Positions 1 to 4,846 of a DNA stretch of 5,094 bases are shown here, piece after piece. This DNA comes from Elusimicrobiota bacterium (GTDB lineage Bacteria; Elusimicrobiota; Elusimicrobia; UBA1565; UBA9628), in the NCBI GenBank assembly GCA_028869495.1, contig JAGWRY010000020.1, positions 1 to 5,094 on the forward strand. The letters run 5' to 3'. Under the pieces are notes generated by a model, which saw only the letters and a program-made list of their open reading frames with translations, had not been told where the DNA came from and made no database searches. Made by a program: the position numbers and the translations under genes. Position 1 is the first letter of the stretch, and each line of letters opens with the position of its first letter.

Positions 1-84
1 CCCGGCTCTTTGCGAACGAGTCGTTCCCACCATCTCACGAGTTCGCTTTCCTGGCGGATTTTTGAGCGGCGGGGCGAGCAAGGC

Positions 85-117
85 AAAATAAAAAAGCGCT
101 GATGTTATCAGCGCTTT
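85..117 (-). terminator. Intrinsic terminator of the tRNA-like unit
   Basis: A perfect 11-bp inverted repeat (arms 93-103 and 107-117, AAAGCGCTGAT and its complement, loop of three bases) is followed on the minus strand by a U-rich tract of six T, one A and four T (95 down to 85). On the plus strand the hairpin is followed only by TTTC and then CATCG, so the minus orientation is clearly favoured. It begins about six bases after the 3' acceptor-like strand of the tRNA-like gene and would end that transcript. The upstream acyltransferase has no terminator of its own, so read-through from that gene could also stop here. Confidence 0.88.
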
Positions 118-122
118 CATCG

Positions 123-189
123 TGCGGGACTTCGGATTCGGTTCCGGCGGTTATGAGCCTTGCGAGCTACCGGGCTGCTCTACCCCGCA
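123..189 (-). tRNA. Initiator tRNA-Met-like gene (CAU), degenerate 3' half, possible pseudogene
   Basis: Read on the minus strand, the 5' half matches a bacterial initiator tRNA: acceptor strand TGCGGGG (189-183), D stem GAGC/GCTC around an AGCCCGGTA loop, and anticodon loop CTCATAA with anticodon CAU (plus positions 153-155). The 3' end TCCCGCA (129-123) can pair with the acceptor strand, giving a U1-A72 pair. The middle is not intact. Only two G-C pairs close the anticodon loop, the variable region is nearly absent, the T arm reduces to about three pairs around a non-canonical loop lacking the TTC motif, and no CCA is encoded. The total is about 67 nt instead of about 77. It has a plausible promoter and an excellent terminator, so it may still be transcribed. 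It is either a decaying initiator tRNA or a tRNA-derived RNA. The tRNA-fMet ancestry is convincing; function as a tRNA is doubtful. Confidence 0.55.
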
Positions 190-194
190 AAAGG

Positions 195-223
195 AGTGTA
201 GCACAACCGGGGGGAGAAAGCAA
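195..223 (-). promoter_or_regulatory. Putative sigma70 promoter of the tRNA-like gene
   Basis: On the minus strand a -35-like TTGCTT (218-223) is separated by 17 bases from a -10-like TACACT (195-200). The -10 is preceded by TGC, making an extended -10. Transcription would begin about six or seven bases downstream, essentially at the first base of the tRNA-like sequence, as expected for a tRNA gene. The element lies between the acyltransferase stop codon and the tRNA-like gene, so that RNA need not depend on read-through. Confidence 0.6.
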
Positions 224-240
224 GGCGATCCGCGGCGCGG

Positions 241-1359
241 CTAGAACTTGAGGAACAGCTTCTTCTTGTGGAGGACGCTCATGCCCGCCAGGCAGACGAG
301 CAGGTAGGCGACGGCGTAGGCCAGCGAGGCGTTCATCGGCGACAGCCACGAGGCGAAAAAGCGGGCGTTGATCCAGCGCTCGAGGCTGAGGCCGCCGGCC
401 CAGGACGGGTGCAGGAACTGCTGGACGCCGTAGAAGAGACCGGACAGAAAATACGAGAGGAGCGGGTTGCGGCCGAAGACCTCGAAGGGGCGGCCCCAGG
501 CCGAGACCTCGCGGATCTCGATCGCCCAGTAGCAGGCGGACAGGCCCATCAGGGCCAGGCCGCCGGCGAAGAGGGCGTACGAGCTCGTCCAGATGTGCTT
601 GTTCATCGGCAGCCAGCGGCTCCACAGCAGGCCGCCAGCCACGGCCAGAGCGCCCGCCGCCGCCATGCGCCTGGCCTTCTGGACGTGGGTGCGGCCGCGC
701 GAGATCAGCCAATGCCCGGCCAGCACGCCCAGCAGGGCGTCGGCCAGGGCGGGGAGCGTGCTCAGGATCCCCTCGGGGTCGCAGAAGGCGCCGTACCACA
801 TGTGCGGGCCGAGCAAAGTCCGGTCCACGTAGCAGGAGAGGCAGCCTTGCGGGGTCAGGACTCCGGCGCCGTAGCCCGGGACGGGCACGCGCGTGAGAAG
901 GAGCCAGTAGCCGACGAGCAGGAGGGCGCACAGCGCGGCCTGAAGGGCCGGTCCGGTGCTCAGGTAGATGATCGCGCAGAAGAAGTAGCAGACGGCGATG
1001 CGCTGGAGGACGCCGGGCCAGCGCAGGCCGGCCGCGGGCGGGTTGAAGATGAAGAAGGAGATCAGCAGGCCGAAGGCGAAGATGACGGCGGTGCGGCGGA
1101 CGATCTGGAAGGAGAGGAGGGGCAGGCTCTCGCCGCGGGCGACGCGCCGGGACAGGGAGAGGACCAGCGAGGCGCCCATGATGACCAGGAAGCTGGGAAA
1201 GACCAGGTCGGCCAGCGTCCAGCCGTTCCAGACGGCGTGGCGCAGGAGGGGGTGGACGACGGCGCTGCCGGCGCAGTCGACCAGGATCATCCCCGCGATC
1301 GTGATGCCGCGAAAGACGTCCAGCGAGAGCAGGCGCCGCGAGGCGCCCCGGGAAGTCAT
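241..1359 (-). CDS. HGSNAT/NagX-type membrane acyltransferase (heparan-alpha-glucosaminide N-acetyltransferase-like)
   Basis: This 372-residue polytopic inner-membrane protein has about ten hydrophobic segments and resembles the COG4299/NagX family, related to human lysosomal HGSNAT, which acetylates glucosamine residues using acetyl-CoA across a membrane. Visible family signatures are LDVFRGITIAGMILV (13-27), HAVWNGWTLADLVFPSF (41-57) with His41 at the position of the catalytic histidine, RWPGVLQRIA (113-122), DRTLLGPHMW (179-188), DPEGILSTLPA (194-204) and a late FGRNPLLSYFLSG. It ends in a basic tail (HKKKLFLKF). Length is normal for bacterial members. The ATG is supported by GGGAGAGG ending six bases upstream and by the family motif starting at residue 10. 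A weak promoter (TTGAAA at 1400-1405, 17-base spacer, GATCCT at 1377-1382) may drive it, or it may be read through from the receiver gene 65 bp upstream. The substrate is unknown; a role in amino-sugar or envelope glycan acetylation is inferred from the family. No sugar-metabolism genes are adjacent. Confidence 0.88.
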   Translation of the reverse strand: MTSRGASRRLLSLDVFRGITIAGMILVDCAGSAVVHPLLRHAVWNGWTLADLVFPSFLVIMGASLVLSLSRRVARGESLPLLSFQIVRRTAVIFAFGLLISFFIFNPPAAGLRWPGVLQRIAVCYFFCAIIYLSTGPALQAALCALLLVGYWLLLTRVPVPGYGAGVLTPQGCLSCYVDRTLLGPHMWYGAFCDPEGILSTLPALADALLGVLAGHWLISRGRTHVQKARRMAAAGALAVAGGLLWSRWLPMNKHIWTSSYALFAGGLALMGLSACYWAIEIREVSAWGRPFEVFGRNPLLSYFLSGLFYGVQQFLHPSWAGGLSLERWINARFFASWLSPMNASLAYAVAYLLVCLAGMSVLHKKKLFLKF

Positions 1360-1379
1360 GGCGTGCCTCTCCCGTAAGG

Positions 1380-1400
1380 ATCGCCCCGCCGGGGAGCGAT
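1380..1400 (-). other. GC-rich hairpin between receiver gene and acyltransferase
   Basis: An imperfect inverted repeat pairs ATCGC with GCGAT and CCC with GGG, with a four-base loop and one bulged base. It lies 25 bases beyond the receiver stop codon and 20 bases before the acyltransferase start. Downstream on the minus strand the sequence is CCTTACGG, so there is no U-tract and it is not a standard intrinsic terminator. It could attenuate, stabilise an mRNA end, or be a chance product of high GC. It also falls between the weak -35 and -10 candidates of the acyltransferase. Confidence 0.3.
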
Positions 1401-1424
1401 TTCAAGGCCCAGGCGGTCAGCGGG

Positions 1425-1898
1425 TCAGACGTCGAGGTCGAGGATGTCGCCGCCGAGCGCGCCGCCGCTGAGGTCCTCGGTCTTCGGCGGCTTCGGGGCC
1501 GGCGCGGGCGCGGGGGGCGGCGCGGCGGGAGGCGGCGCGCCAAGGAGCTCGGCGATCAGGGACTGGAGCTTCGCGACGTCGATCGGCTTGGGCAGGACGC
1601 GGACCTTCGGGTCCTTCGGGATCGCGGCCTCCAGGTCGTGCGGGGCCATGCCGGAGACGAAGATGATCGGGGTCTTCTCGGTGAAGACGTTGCCGCGCAG
1701 GCGCTCGAGGGTCTTCGCGCCGTCGCCGGCCGGCATCTGGAAGTCGAGAGTGATCAGGTCCGGCTTCTCGCGCGCGGCGGCCGCGGCGGCGGAGTAGGCG
1801 TCCATCGCGGCGACGACCTGGTGGCCGGACTCCGCCAGGCGCAGGCGCAGGAGATCCACGATCGCGGCGTCGTCGTCGATGACCAGGATCTTGGCCAT
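1425..1898 (-). CDS. Stand-alone receiver-domain response regulator with Pro/Ala-rich C-terminal tail
   Basis: This 157-residue protein consists of a CheY-like receiver domain (about residues 2-119) and a low-complexity tail, with no DNA-binding or enzymatic output domain. The phosphorylation site is complete: acidic pocket Asp8/Asp9/Asp10 in ILVIDDD, phosphoacceptor Asp52 in ITLDFQMP, Ser82 in IIFVSGM in the Thr/Ser switch position, and Lys104 in LPKPID. Residues 121-139 are almost only Pro, Ala and Lys, followed by a short acidic end, GGDILDLDV. Such proteins act by phosphorylation-dependent protein contact or as phosphorelay intermediates, and the tail looks like a flexible tether carrying a binding motif. 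The orthodox kinase is encoded two genes upstream on the same strand, so it is a plausible phosphodonor; this is inference. No Shine-Dalgarno is present at a usable distance, and a promoter -10 ends six bases before the ATG, so the mRNA is probably leaderless. Confidence 0.9.
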   Translation of the reverse strand: MAKILVIDDDAAIVDLLRLRLAESGHQVVAAMDAYSAAAAAAREKPDLITLDFQMPAGDGAKTLERLRGNVFTEKTPIIFVSGMAPHDLEAAIPKDPKVRVLPKPIDVAKLQSLIAELLGAPPPAAPPPAPAPAPKPPKTEDLSGGALGGDILDLDV

Positions 1899-1904
1899 AT
1901 CGGA

Positions 1905-1933
1905 ATTGTAAGCCCTGAACGCCGCGGCGTCCA
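1905..1933 (-). promoter_or_regulatory. Putative sigma70 promoter giving a leaderless receiver mRNA
   Basis: On the minus strand a -35-like TGGACG (1928-1933, four of six consensus bases) is separated by 17 bases from TACAAT (1905-1910, five of six). The -10 ends six bases before the ATG at 1898, so transcription starting at the usual distance would begin at or next to the A of the start codon. A GC-only 10-bp palindrome (1920-1929) sits in the spacer and touches the -35, and a second one (1936-1949) lies just upstream; either could be an operator or chance. Confidence 0.6.
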
Positions 1934-1956
1934 GTCCCCGCCGGCGGGGGCGGCCG

Positions 1957-2376
1957 TCAGCTCGCGGCGAACTCGGCCGAGAACTCGCAGCGCGCGACGC
2001 ACCCGCAGAGGTCGGGGCCGCCGCCGTAGAGCGGCTCGCCGCAGGAGGCCTCGACCTGGCCGGACTCCTCGCGCCGCTCGAGCGCCTCGGAGACGAAATC
2101 GGAGAAGTCGAAGTTCCCGGAGCCGCAGCGGCCGGGGCAGTCGATGTCGATCTGGAACGGATCGTCGGCGCCGAGCGACACCTCGCGCTCGTCGAGGACG
2201 ACGCCCTGCGGGGAGACGATCGAGAGGCGCACGCTCAGGGCGCGCGCGCCGGGGAAGCGGGACGACAGGGTTCCCGCCGCGCGGGTCTCGGCTTCGGCCT
2301 GGCGGCCGCGGAGGACCTTCTCGTCGTTCTTGCTGGGGCCGACCTTGCGGCGCTTCTTGCGGTAGAATCCGGGCAT
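1957..2376 (-). CDS. Conserved-looking hypothetical protein, basic N-terminus and six-cysteine C-terminal region
   Basis: I do not recognise a named family for this 139-residue protein. The first 25 residues are strongly basic (FYRKKRRKVGPSK near the start). Residues about 44-78 read as beta-rich (ALSVRLSIVSPQGVVL, then PFQIDID). The second half carries six cysteines at 80, 84, 112, 124, 126 and 130 as CPGRC, SC and CGCVARC, separated by an acidic helix-like stretch (92-105). Paired cysteine clusters suggest a zinc site or disulfides. There is no signal peptide or membrane segment, so a cytoplasmic zinc-binding fold is more likely; this is inference. The start is well supported: AGGAGG (2382-2387) lies five bases before the ATG, and a promoter precedes it. 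The reading frame continues open upstream only as a shadow of the kinase gene. It sits between the kinase and the stand-alone receiver on the same strand, with separate promoters on both sides. Confidence 0.78.
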   Translation of the reverse strand: MPGFYRKKRRKVGPSKNDEKVLRGRQAEAETRAAGTLSSRFPGARALSVRLSIVSPQGVVLDEREVSLGADDPFQIDIDCPGRCGSGNFDFSDFVSEALERREESGQVEASCGEPLYGGGPDLCGCVARCEFSAEFAAS

Positions 2377-2427
2377 CACGACCTCCTGCGTGGGATCGCC
2401 GGGCGGCGGGAGCCGCGCGGGCGACCC

Positions 2428-2456
2428 AGTGTAGCAATTTCGCGCGCGGACGCCAG
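2428..2456 (-). promoter_or_regulatory. Putative extended -10 promoter of the cysteine-rich protein gene
   Basis: TACACT (minus strand, 2428-2433) is preceded by TGC, an extended -10, with a weak -35-like CTGGCG (2451-2456) at a 17-base spacing. It lies directly after the kinase stop codon in an otherwise GC-rich gap, and a short AT-rich patch (AAATT on the minus strand) sits just upstream of the -10. The predicted 5' leader of about 45 bases ends with a strong Shine-Dalgarno. The same TGCTACACT string occurs in the promoter of the tRNA-like gene. Confidence 0.5.
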
Positions 2457-2459
2457 CGG

Positions 2460-3254
2460 CTAGGCGGCCTTCAGCGTCAATGCGACGGTCGTGCCCTTGC
2501 CGATGCCGGGGCTGGCGATCGAGACGTCGCCGCCGTGCTTGGTCATGATCCAGCGCGCGACGTTGAGGCCGAGACCCGTCCCGCCGCTGGCCGCGCGCCC
2601 GGTCGCGAACGGCTGGAACAGCCGCGCGAGGACCGCGGGCTCGATGCCGACGCCGTTGTCGGAGAGCGTCACGCGCACCGCGCGCCCCGCGCGCTCGGCG
2701 CGCAGGTCGAGGCGCCCGCCGAAGGGCAGGGCGTCGAGCGCGTTCATCAGCAGGATCGTCACGACCTGGTGCAGGTGGCGCGGGCTGGCCAGGACCTCGA
2801 GGTCCGCGGGGACGTCGAGCGAGGTCTCGACGCCGCGCTCGTCGAAGCGGATCTTCAGCGGTTCGAGCGCGCCCTCCAGCAGCGGCGCCAGCGCGACGGG
2901 CTTGAGGTCGAGCTGGGCGGGCTTCGCGAAGTCGAGGATGTCGGAGAGGATCTCGACGGCGCGGTCGGCCTCGCGCGCGGCCGACCGGAGCTGTTCGCGC
3001 GGGTCGCCGCCCTGGTCGAGCACGCGCTGGGCGTGCTCGACGGCGAGGATCACCGTGTTCAGCGGCGTGCGCACCTCGTGGACGACGCCGGACATCATCT
3101 GCCCGACCGTCGACAGGCGCTGGAGCCAGGCCAGGCGCTCCTCGTCGGGCACGCCGGAGTCCGGGGGCGCGGCGCGGCGCTCGCGCAGGGCCAGGCCGGC
3201 GGCCAGGCCGGCCGCCGCCCCGGTCGCCAGAGCGAGGAGAAGCTTTGACTCCAT
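2460..3254 (-). CDS. Membrane-anchored sensor histidine kinase without a recognisable sensor domain
   Basis: This 264-residue kinase has one N-terminal hydrophobic segment (about 5-23, LLLALATGAAAGLAAGLAL) followed directly by RERR, then a HisKA dimerisation domain with His59 in the H-box SGVVHEVRTPLN, and a HATPase_c domain with N-box Asn171 (LLMNALDAL), G1 DNGVGIE (199-205), F-box LFQPFAT and G2 GTGLGL (225-230). All catalytic motifs are intact. There is no periplasmic loop, HAMP, PAS or GAF domain, so the protein is much shorter than usual sensor kinases. Input may come through the membrane segment or a partner. The start is the ATG opening MESKLLLA; the frame stays open upstream only because it shadows the divergent regulator. 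No Shine-Dalgarno precedes it and a -10-like TATAAA ends six bases upstream, so the mRNA is probably leaderless. It is divergent from the OmpR-type regulator, its likely cognate partner. Confidence 0.92.
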   Translation of the reverse strand: MESKLLLALATGAAAGLAAGLALRERRAAPPDSGVPDEERLAWLQRLSTVGQMMSGVVHEVRTPLNTVILAVEHAQRVLDQGGDPREQLRSAAREADRAVEILSDILDFAKPAQLDLKPVALAPLLEGALEPLKIRFDERGVETSLDVPADLEVLASPRHLHQVVTILLMNALDALPFGGRLDLRAERAGRAVRVTLSDNGVGIEPAVLARLFQPFATGRAASGGTGLGLNVARWIMTKHGGDVSIASPGIGKGTTVALTLKAA

Positions 3255-3272
3255 CCGGCATTTATATAAAAT
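3245..3272 (+). promoter_or_regulatory. Putative sigma70 promoter of the OmpR-type regulator (leaderless)
   Basis: TTGACT (3245-3250, five of six consensus bases) is spaced 16 bases from TAAAAT (3267-3272, five of six). The -10 ends six bases before the ATG at 3279, so the transcript should begin at or beside the start codon. The -35 lies inside codons 2-4 of the divergent kinase gene, and the kinase start codon lies in the spacer. RNA polymerase on this promoter would therefore cover the kinase start. Confidence 0.7.
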
Positions 3273-3289
3273 CCGCGTATGGCGACGAA
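3261..3289 (-). promoter_or_regulatory. Putative promoter of the histidine kinase (leaderless), overlapping the divergent promoter
   Basis: On the minus strand TATAAA (3261-3266) ends six bases before the kinase ATG at 3254. It directly abuts the -10 of the plus-strand promoter (3267-3272), and together they lie over the perfect AT palindrome TTTATATAAA (3261-3270). The -35 region at a 17-base spacing (TTCGTC, 3284-3289) is a poor match and lies inside the regulator gene's first codons, so this promoter may be weak or need an activator. Confidence 0.5.
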
Positions 3290-3986
3290 GGTGCTTCTGA
3301 TCGAGGACGACGCGTCGTTCCGCAAGGCGGTCTCGGACGTGCTCTCGCTCGAGGGCTTCGAGGTCGCGCAGGCTCCGTCGGGCAAGGCCGGGATCCTCGC
3401 CGCTCAGGAGGAGATGCCGGACCTGGTGCTGCTCGACCTGATCATGCCGGGCATGAAGGGGCTCGAGGTCTGCCAGATCCTCAAGCAGGACGCGCAGACC
3501 GCGCGCATCCCAATCATCATCCTGACCGGCAACGACAAGGACGGCCAGGACATCGCCTGCCTCGACATGGGCGCCGACGACTACCTGACCAAGCCGGTCA
3601 AGAGCGGGCGCCTGCTCGCCTACGTGCGCGCGCTCCTGCGCCGCACCGCCGGCGAGCGGCGCGAGGCCCCGCCCGCGCGCCTCGAGGTCGGTCCGCTCGG
3701 CCTCGACTATTCGCGCAAGCTCGTGACCCTCGGCGGCAAGGAGTACCCGCACCTGACGCCGAAGGAGTTCGAGCTGATGTACTTCCTGGCCGGGCGCACG
3801 CCGAACCCGACCGACCGCGCCGGCATCTACCGCGAGGTCTGGGGCGTCGAGCCGCCGTCGGAGGGAGCGCTGAAGACCGTCGAGGTCCACGTGCGCCGCG
3901 TGCGCCTGAAGCTCGGCTGGAAGTCCGACCAGTGGCTGGTCAGCGTCTCGGGCCGCGGCTACGCGCTGATCCCGCCGCGGAAATGA
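3279..3986 (+). CDS. OmpR/PhoB-family DNA-binding response regulator
   Basis: This 235-residue two-domain regulator has a receiver domain (about 3-122) and a winged-helix DNA-binding domain (about 138-233). The receiver has acidic residues Glu9/Asp10/Asp11, phosphoacceptor Asp53 in LVLLDLIMPGMKG, Thr83 in IIILTGN, and Lys105 in DYLTKPV. The output domain shows the typical LTPKEFELMYFLAG, the recognition-helix region LKTVEVHVRRVRLKLG, and the C-terminal hairpin WLVSVSGRGYALIP. Phosphorylation should promote dimerisation and binding to direct repeats at target promoters, probably including the shared region just upstream. There is no Shine-Dalgarno; the ATG is chosen because the receiver fold begins at residue 3 and a strong promoter ends six bases before it. 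The stop codon overlaps the start of the next gene (ATGA). The kinase next door on the other strand is the likely phosphodonor. Target genes cannot be read from the sequence. Confidence 0.95.
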   Translation: MATKVLLIEDDASFRKAVSDVLSLEGFEVAQAPSGKAGILAAQEEMPDLVLLDLIMPGMKGLEVCQILKQDAQTARIPIIILTGNDKDGQDIACLDMGADDYLTKPVKSGRLLAYVRALLRRTAGERREAPPARLEVGPLGLDYSRKLVTLGGKEYPHLTPKEFELMYFLAGRTPNPTDRAGIYREVWGVEPPSEGALKTVEVHVRRVRLKLGWKSDQWLVSVSGRGYALIPPRK

Positions 3987-4801
3987 GCGGGGAAGAGCGC
4001 CCGCCGCACGCGGTCCTCGTCCGCTCGCCCGAGAAGTTCTCCGCGCCGAAGGTCGCCGGCGTCCTGGCCAAGCGCGCGAAGGCCCCGGCGCTCGACTTCA
4101 TCCCGGCCGCGCGCCGCGCGTGGGGGATCGCCGCCGAGTCCCTGCCCGCGGCCGAGGCCGAGGCCCTGGCCGCCGAGCTCGGCGCGGCCGGGCAGGAGTC
4201 CGTCGCGGTCCCGGCGAGCCTGCTCGAGAGCCCGCCCCCGCCCGAGGGGGTCCAGAAGGCGGAGCTCTCCGGCGACGGCTTCGACGTCGTCTCCGGCCGC
4301 GGGAACGTCCCGGCCGCGCGCCTGTCCTGGACGCGCCTGTCCGTCCTGTGCGCGGCCGCCGTCGAGGTCCGCGCGACGACGACGGTGACCGAGGTCAAGA
4401 CGCCGGAGCTCGGCGAGCAGGTCGCGCGGCTCGGCCTCTCGCTGGCGATGGGCATGCCGATGCTGAAGAAGAGCGAGGAGGTCAAGCGCACGGTCGAGAC
4501 CCGCGACCGGCGGCTCGTCTGCGACCTGCTCTTCCGCGACCCGGCGCGCCTCCTGCGCCTCGAGGCCCACGACCTCGACTACTCCCTGCTCGGCGCCAAG
4601 AAGGGCTACGGGGCCGAGCAGAACTTCTGCCTGCTGCTGGCGGAACTGTCCGCGCGCGCGCCGCGCGCCCTGCACGGACGCGGCGCGCGGGCCCTGCTCG
4701 GCCATCGCCCGGTCGCCGAGGCCCGCTACGAGTCCCTCGACGACCTGGCCCGCGAGGAGCGCTGGCTGGCGGCGCTCGCCTCCCTGGGCGCCGCGCTCTA
4801 G
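3983..4801 (+). CDS. Protein of unknown function translationally coupled to the response regulator
   Basis: I do not recognise this 272-residue protein. It has no signal peptide, no clear membrane segment and no zinc motif, so it is probably cytoplasmic. Residues about 9-82 alternate predicted strands and helices (HAVLVRSPEKF, a helix, WGIAAESL, an Ala/Glu-rich helix at 56-69, ESVAVPAS), which suggests a small ferredoxin-like alpha/beta unit. A Pro-rich break (84-87) leads to a second region with KAELSGDGFDVVSG and RLSWTRLSVLCAAAVE. After a charged, possibly disordered stretch (160-176), a third region contains LLRLEAHDLDYSLLG, NFCLLLAELSARAP and a terminal helix ending REERWLAALASL. The conserved-looking DYSLLG and NF positions suggest a real family. 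Its ATG overlaps the regulator stop as ATGA with only a weak purine run upstream, so translation likely depends on coupling. That places it functionally with the regulator, perhaps as an auxiliary or output protein; this is inference. Codon use is the same as its neighbours. Confidence 0.85.
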   Translation: MSGEERPPHAVLVRSPEKFSAPKVAGVLAKRAKAPALDFIPAARRAWGIAAESLPAAEAEALAAELGAAGQESVAVPASLLESPPPPEGVQKAELSGDGFDVVSGRGNVPAARLSWTRLSVLCAAAVEVRATTTVTEVKTPELGEQVARLGLSLAMGMPMLKKSEEVKRTVETRDRRLVCDLLFRDPARLLRLEAHDLDYSLLGAKKGYGAEQNFCLLLAELSARAPRALHGRGARALLGHRPVAEARYESLDDLAREERWLAALASLGAAL

Positions 4802-4846
4802 CCCGGTCGGGGCACGAGTGTTGCTGGAAGATCGGCGGAGGCTCCC

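Noticed and set aside
1..85. Possible ends or starts of genes at the left edge: plus-strand frames stopping at 65, 91 and 102, and a minus-strand ATG at 33 reading off the window.
   Set aside because: Several frames are open at once over a short stretch, none shows a recognisable motif, and the minus ATG lacks a well-placed Shine-Dalgarno. The region is somewhat less GC-rich than the rest but too short to assign.
123..189. tRNA-like sequence as a phage or island attachment site.
   Set aside because: No integrase, no direct repeat of the tRNA 3' end and no mobile-element gene is present in the window; only the left edge is unexplained.
230..240. Palindrome CCGCGGCGCGG next to the acyltransferase stop codon as a terminator.
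   Set aside because: It would form a four-base-pair stem with a three-base loop and no U-tract; the real terminator lies beyond the tRNA-like gene at 85-117.
167..1543. Minus-strand frame of 458 codons overlapping the acyltransferase.
   Set aside because: It is mostly Arg/Pro/Leu repeats and out of frame with the clear NagX-type motifs.
1638..3248. Long plus-strand frames opposite the receiver, cysteine-rich and kinase genes.
   Set aside because: Low-complexity Arg/Gly/Ala-rich translations with no domain motifs; they are antisense shadows of well-supported genes in GC-rich DNA.
1957..3261. Long minus-strand frame of 434 codons spanning the kinase region.
   Set aside because: Its N-terminal two thirds are Arg/Pro/Ala-rich out-of-frame translation of the kinase gene. 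Only the last 139 codons, from the ATG with a Shine-Dalgarno, form a plausible protein.
4802..4811. Small inverted repeat CCCGGTCGGG after the 272-residue gene as a terminator.
   Set aside because: Four base pairs with a two-base loop cannot form a stable hairpin, and there is no U-tract.
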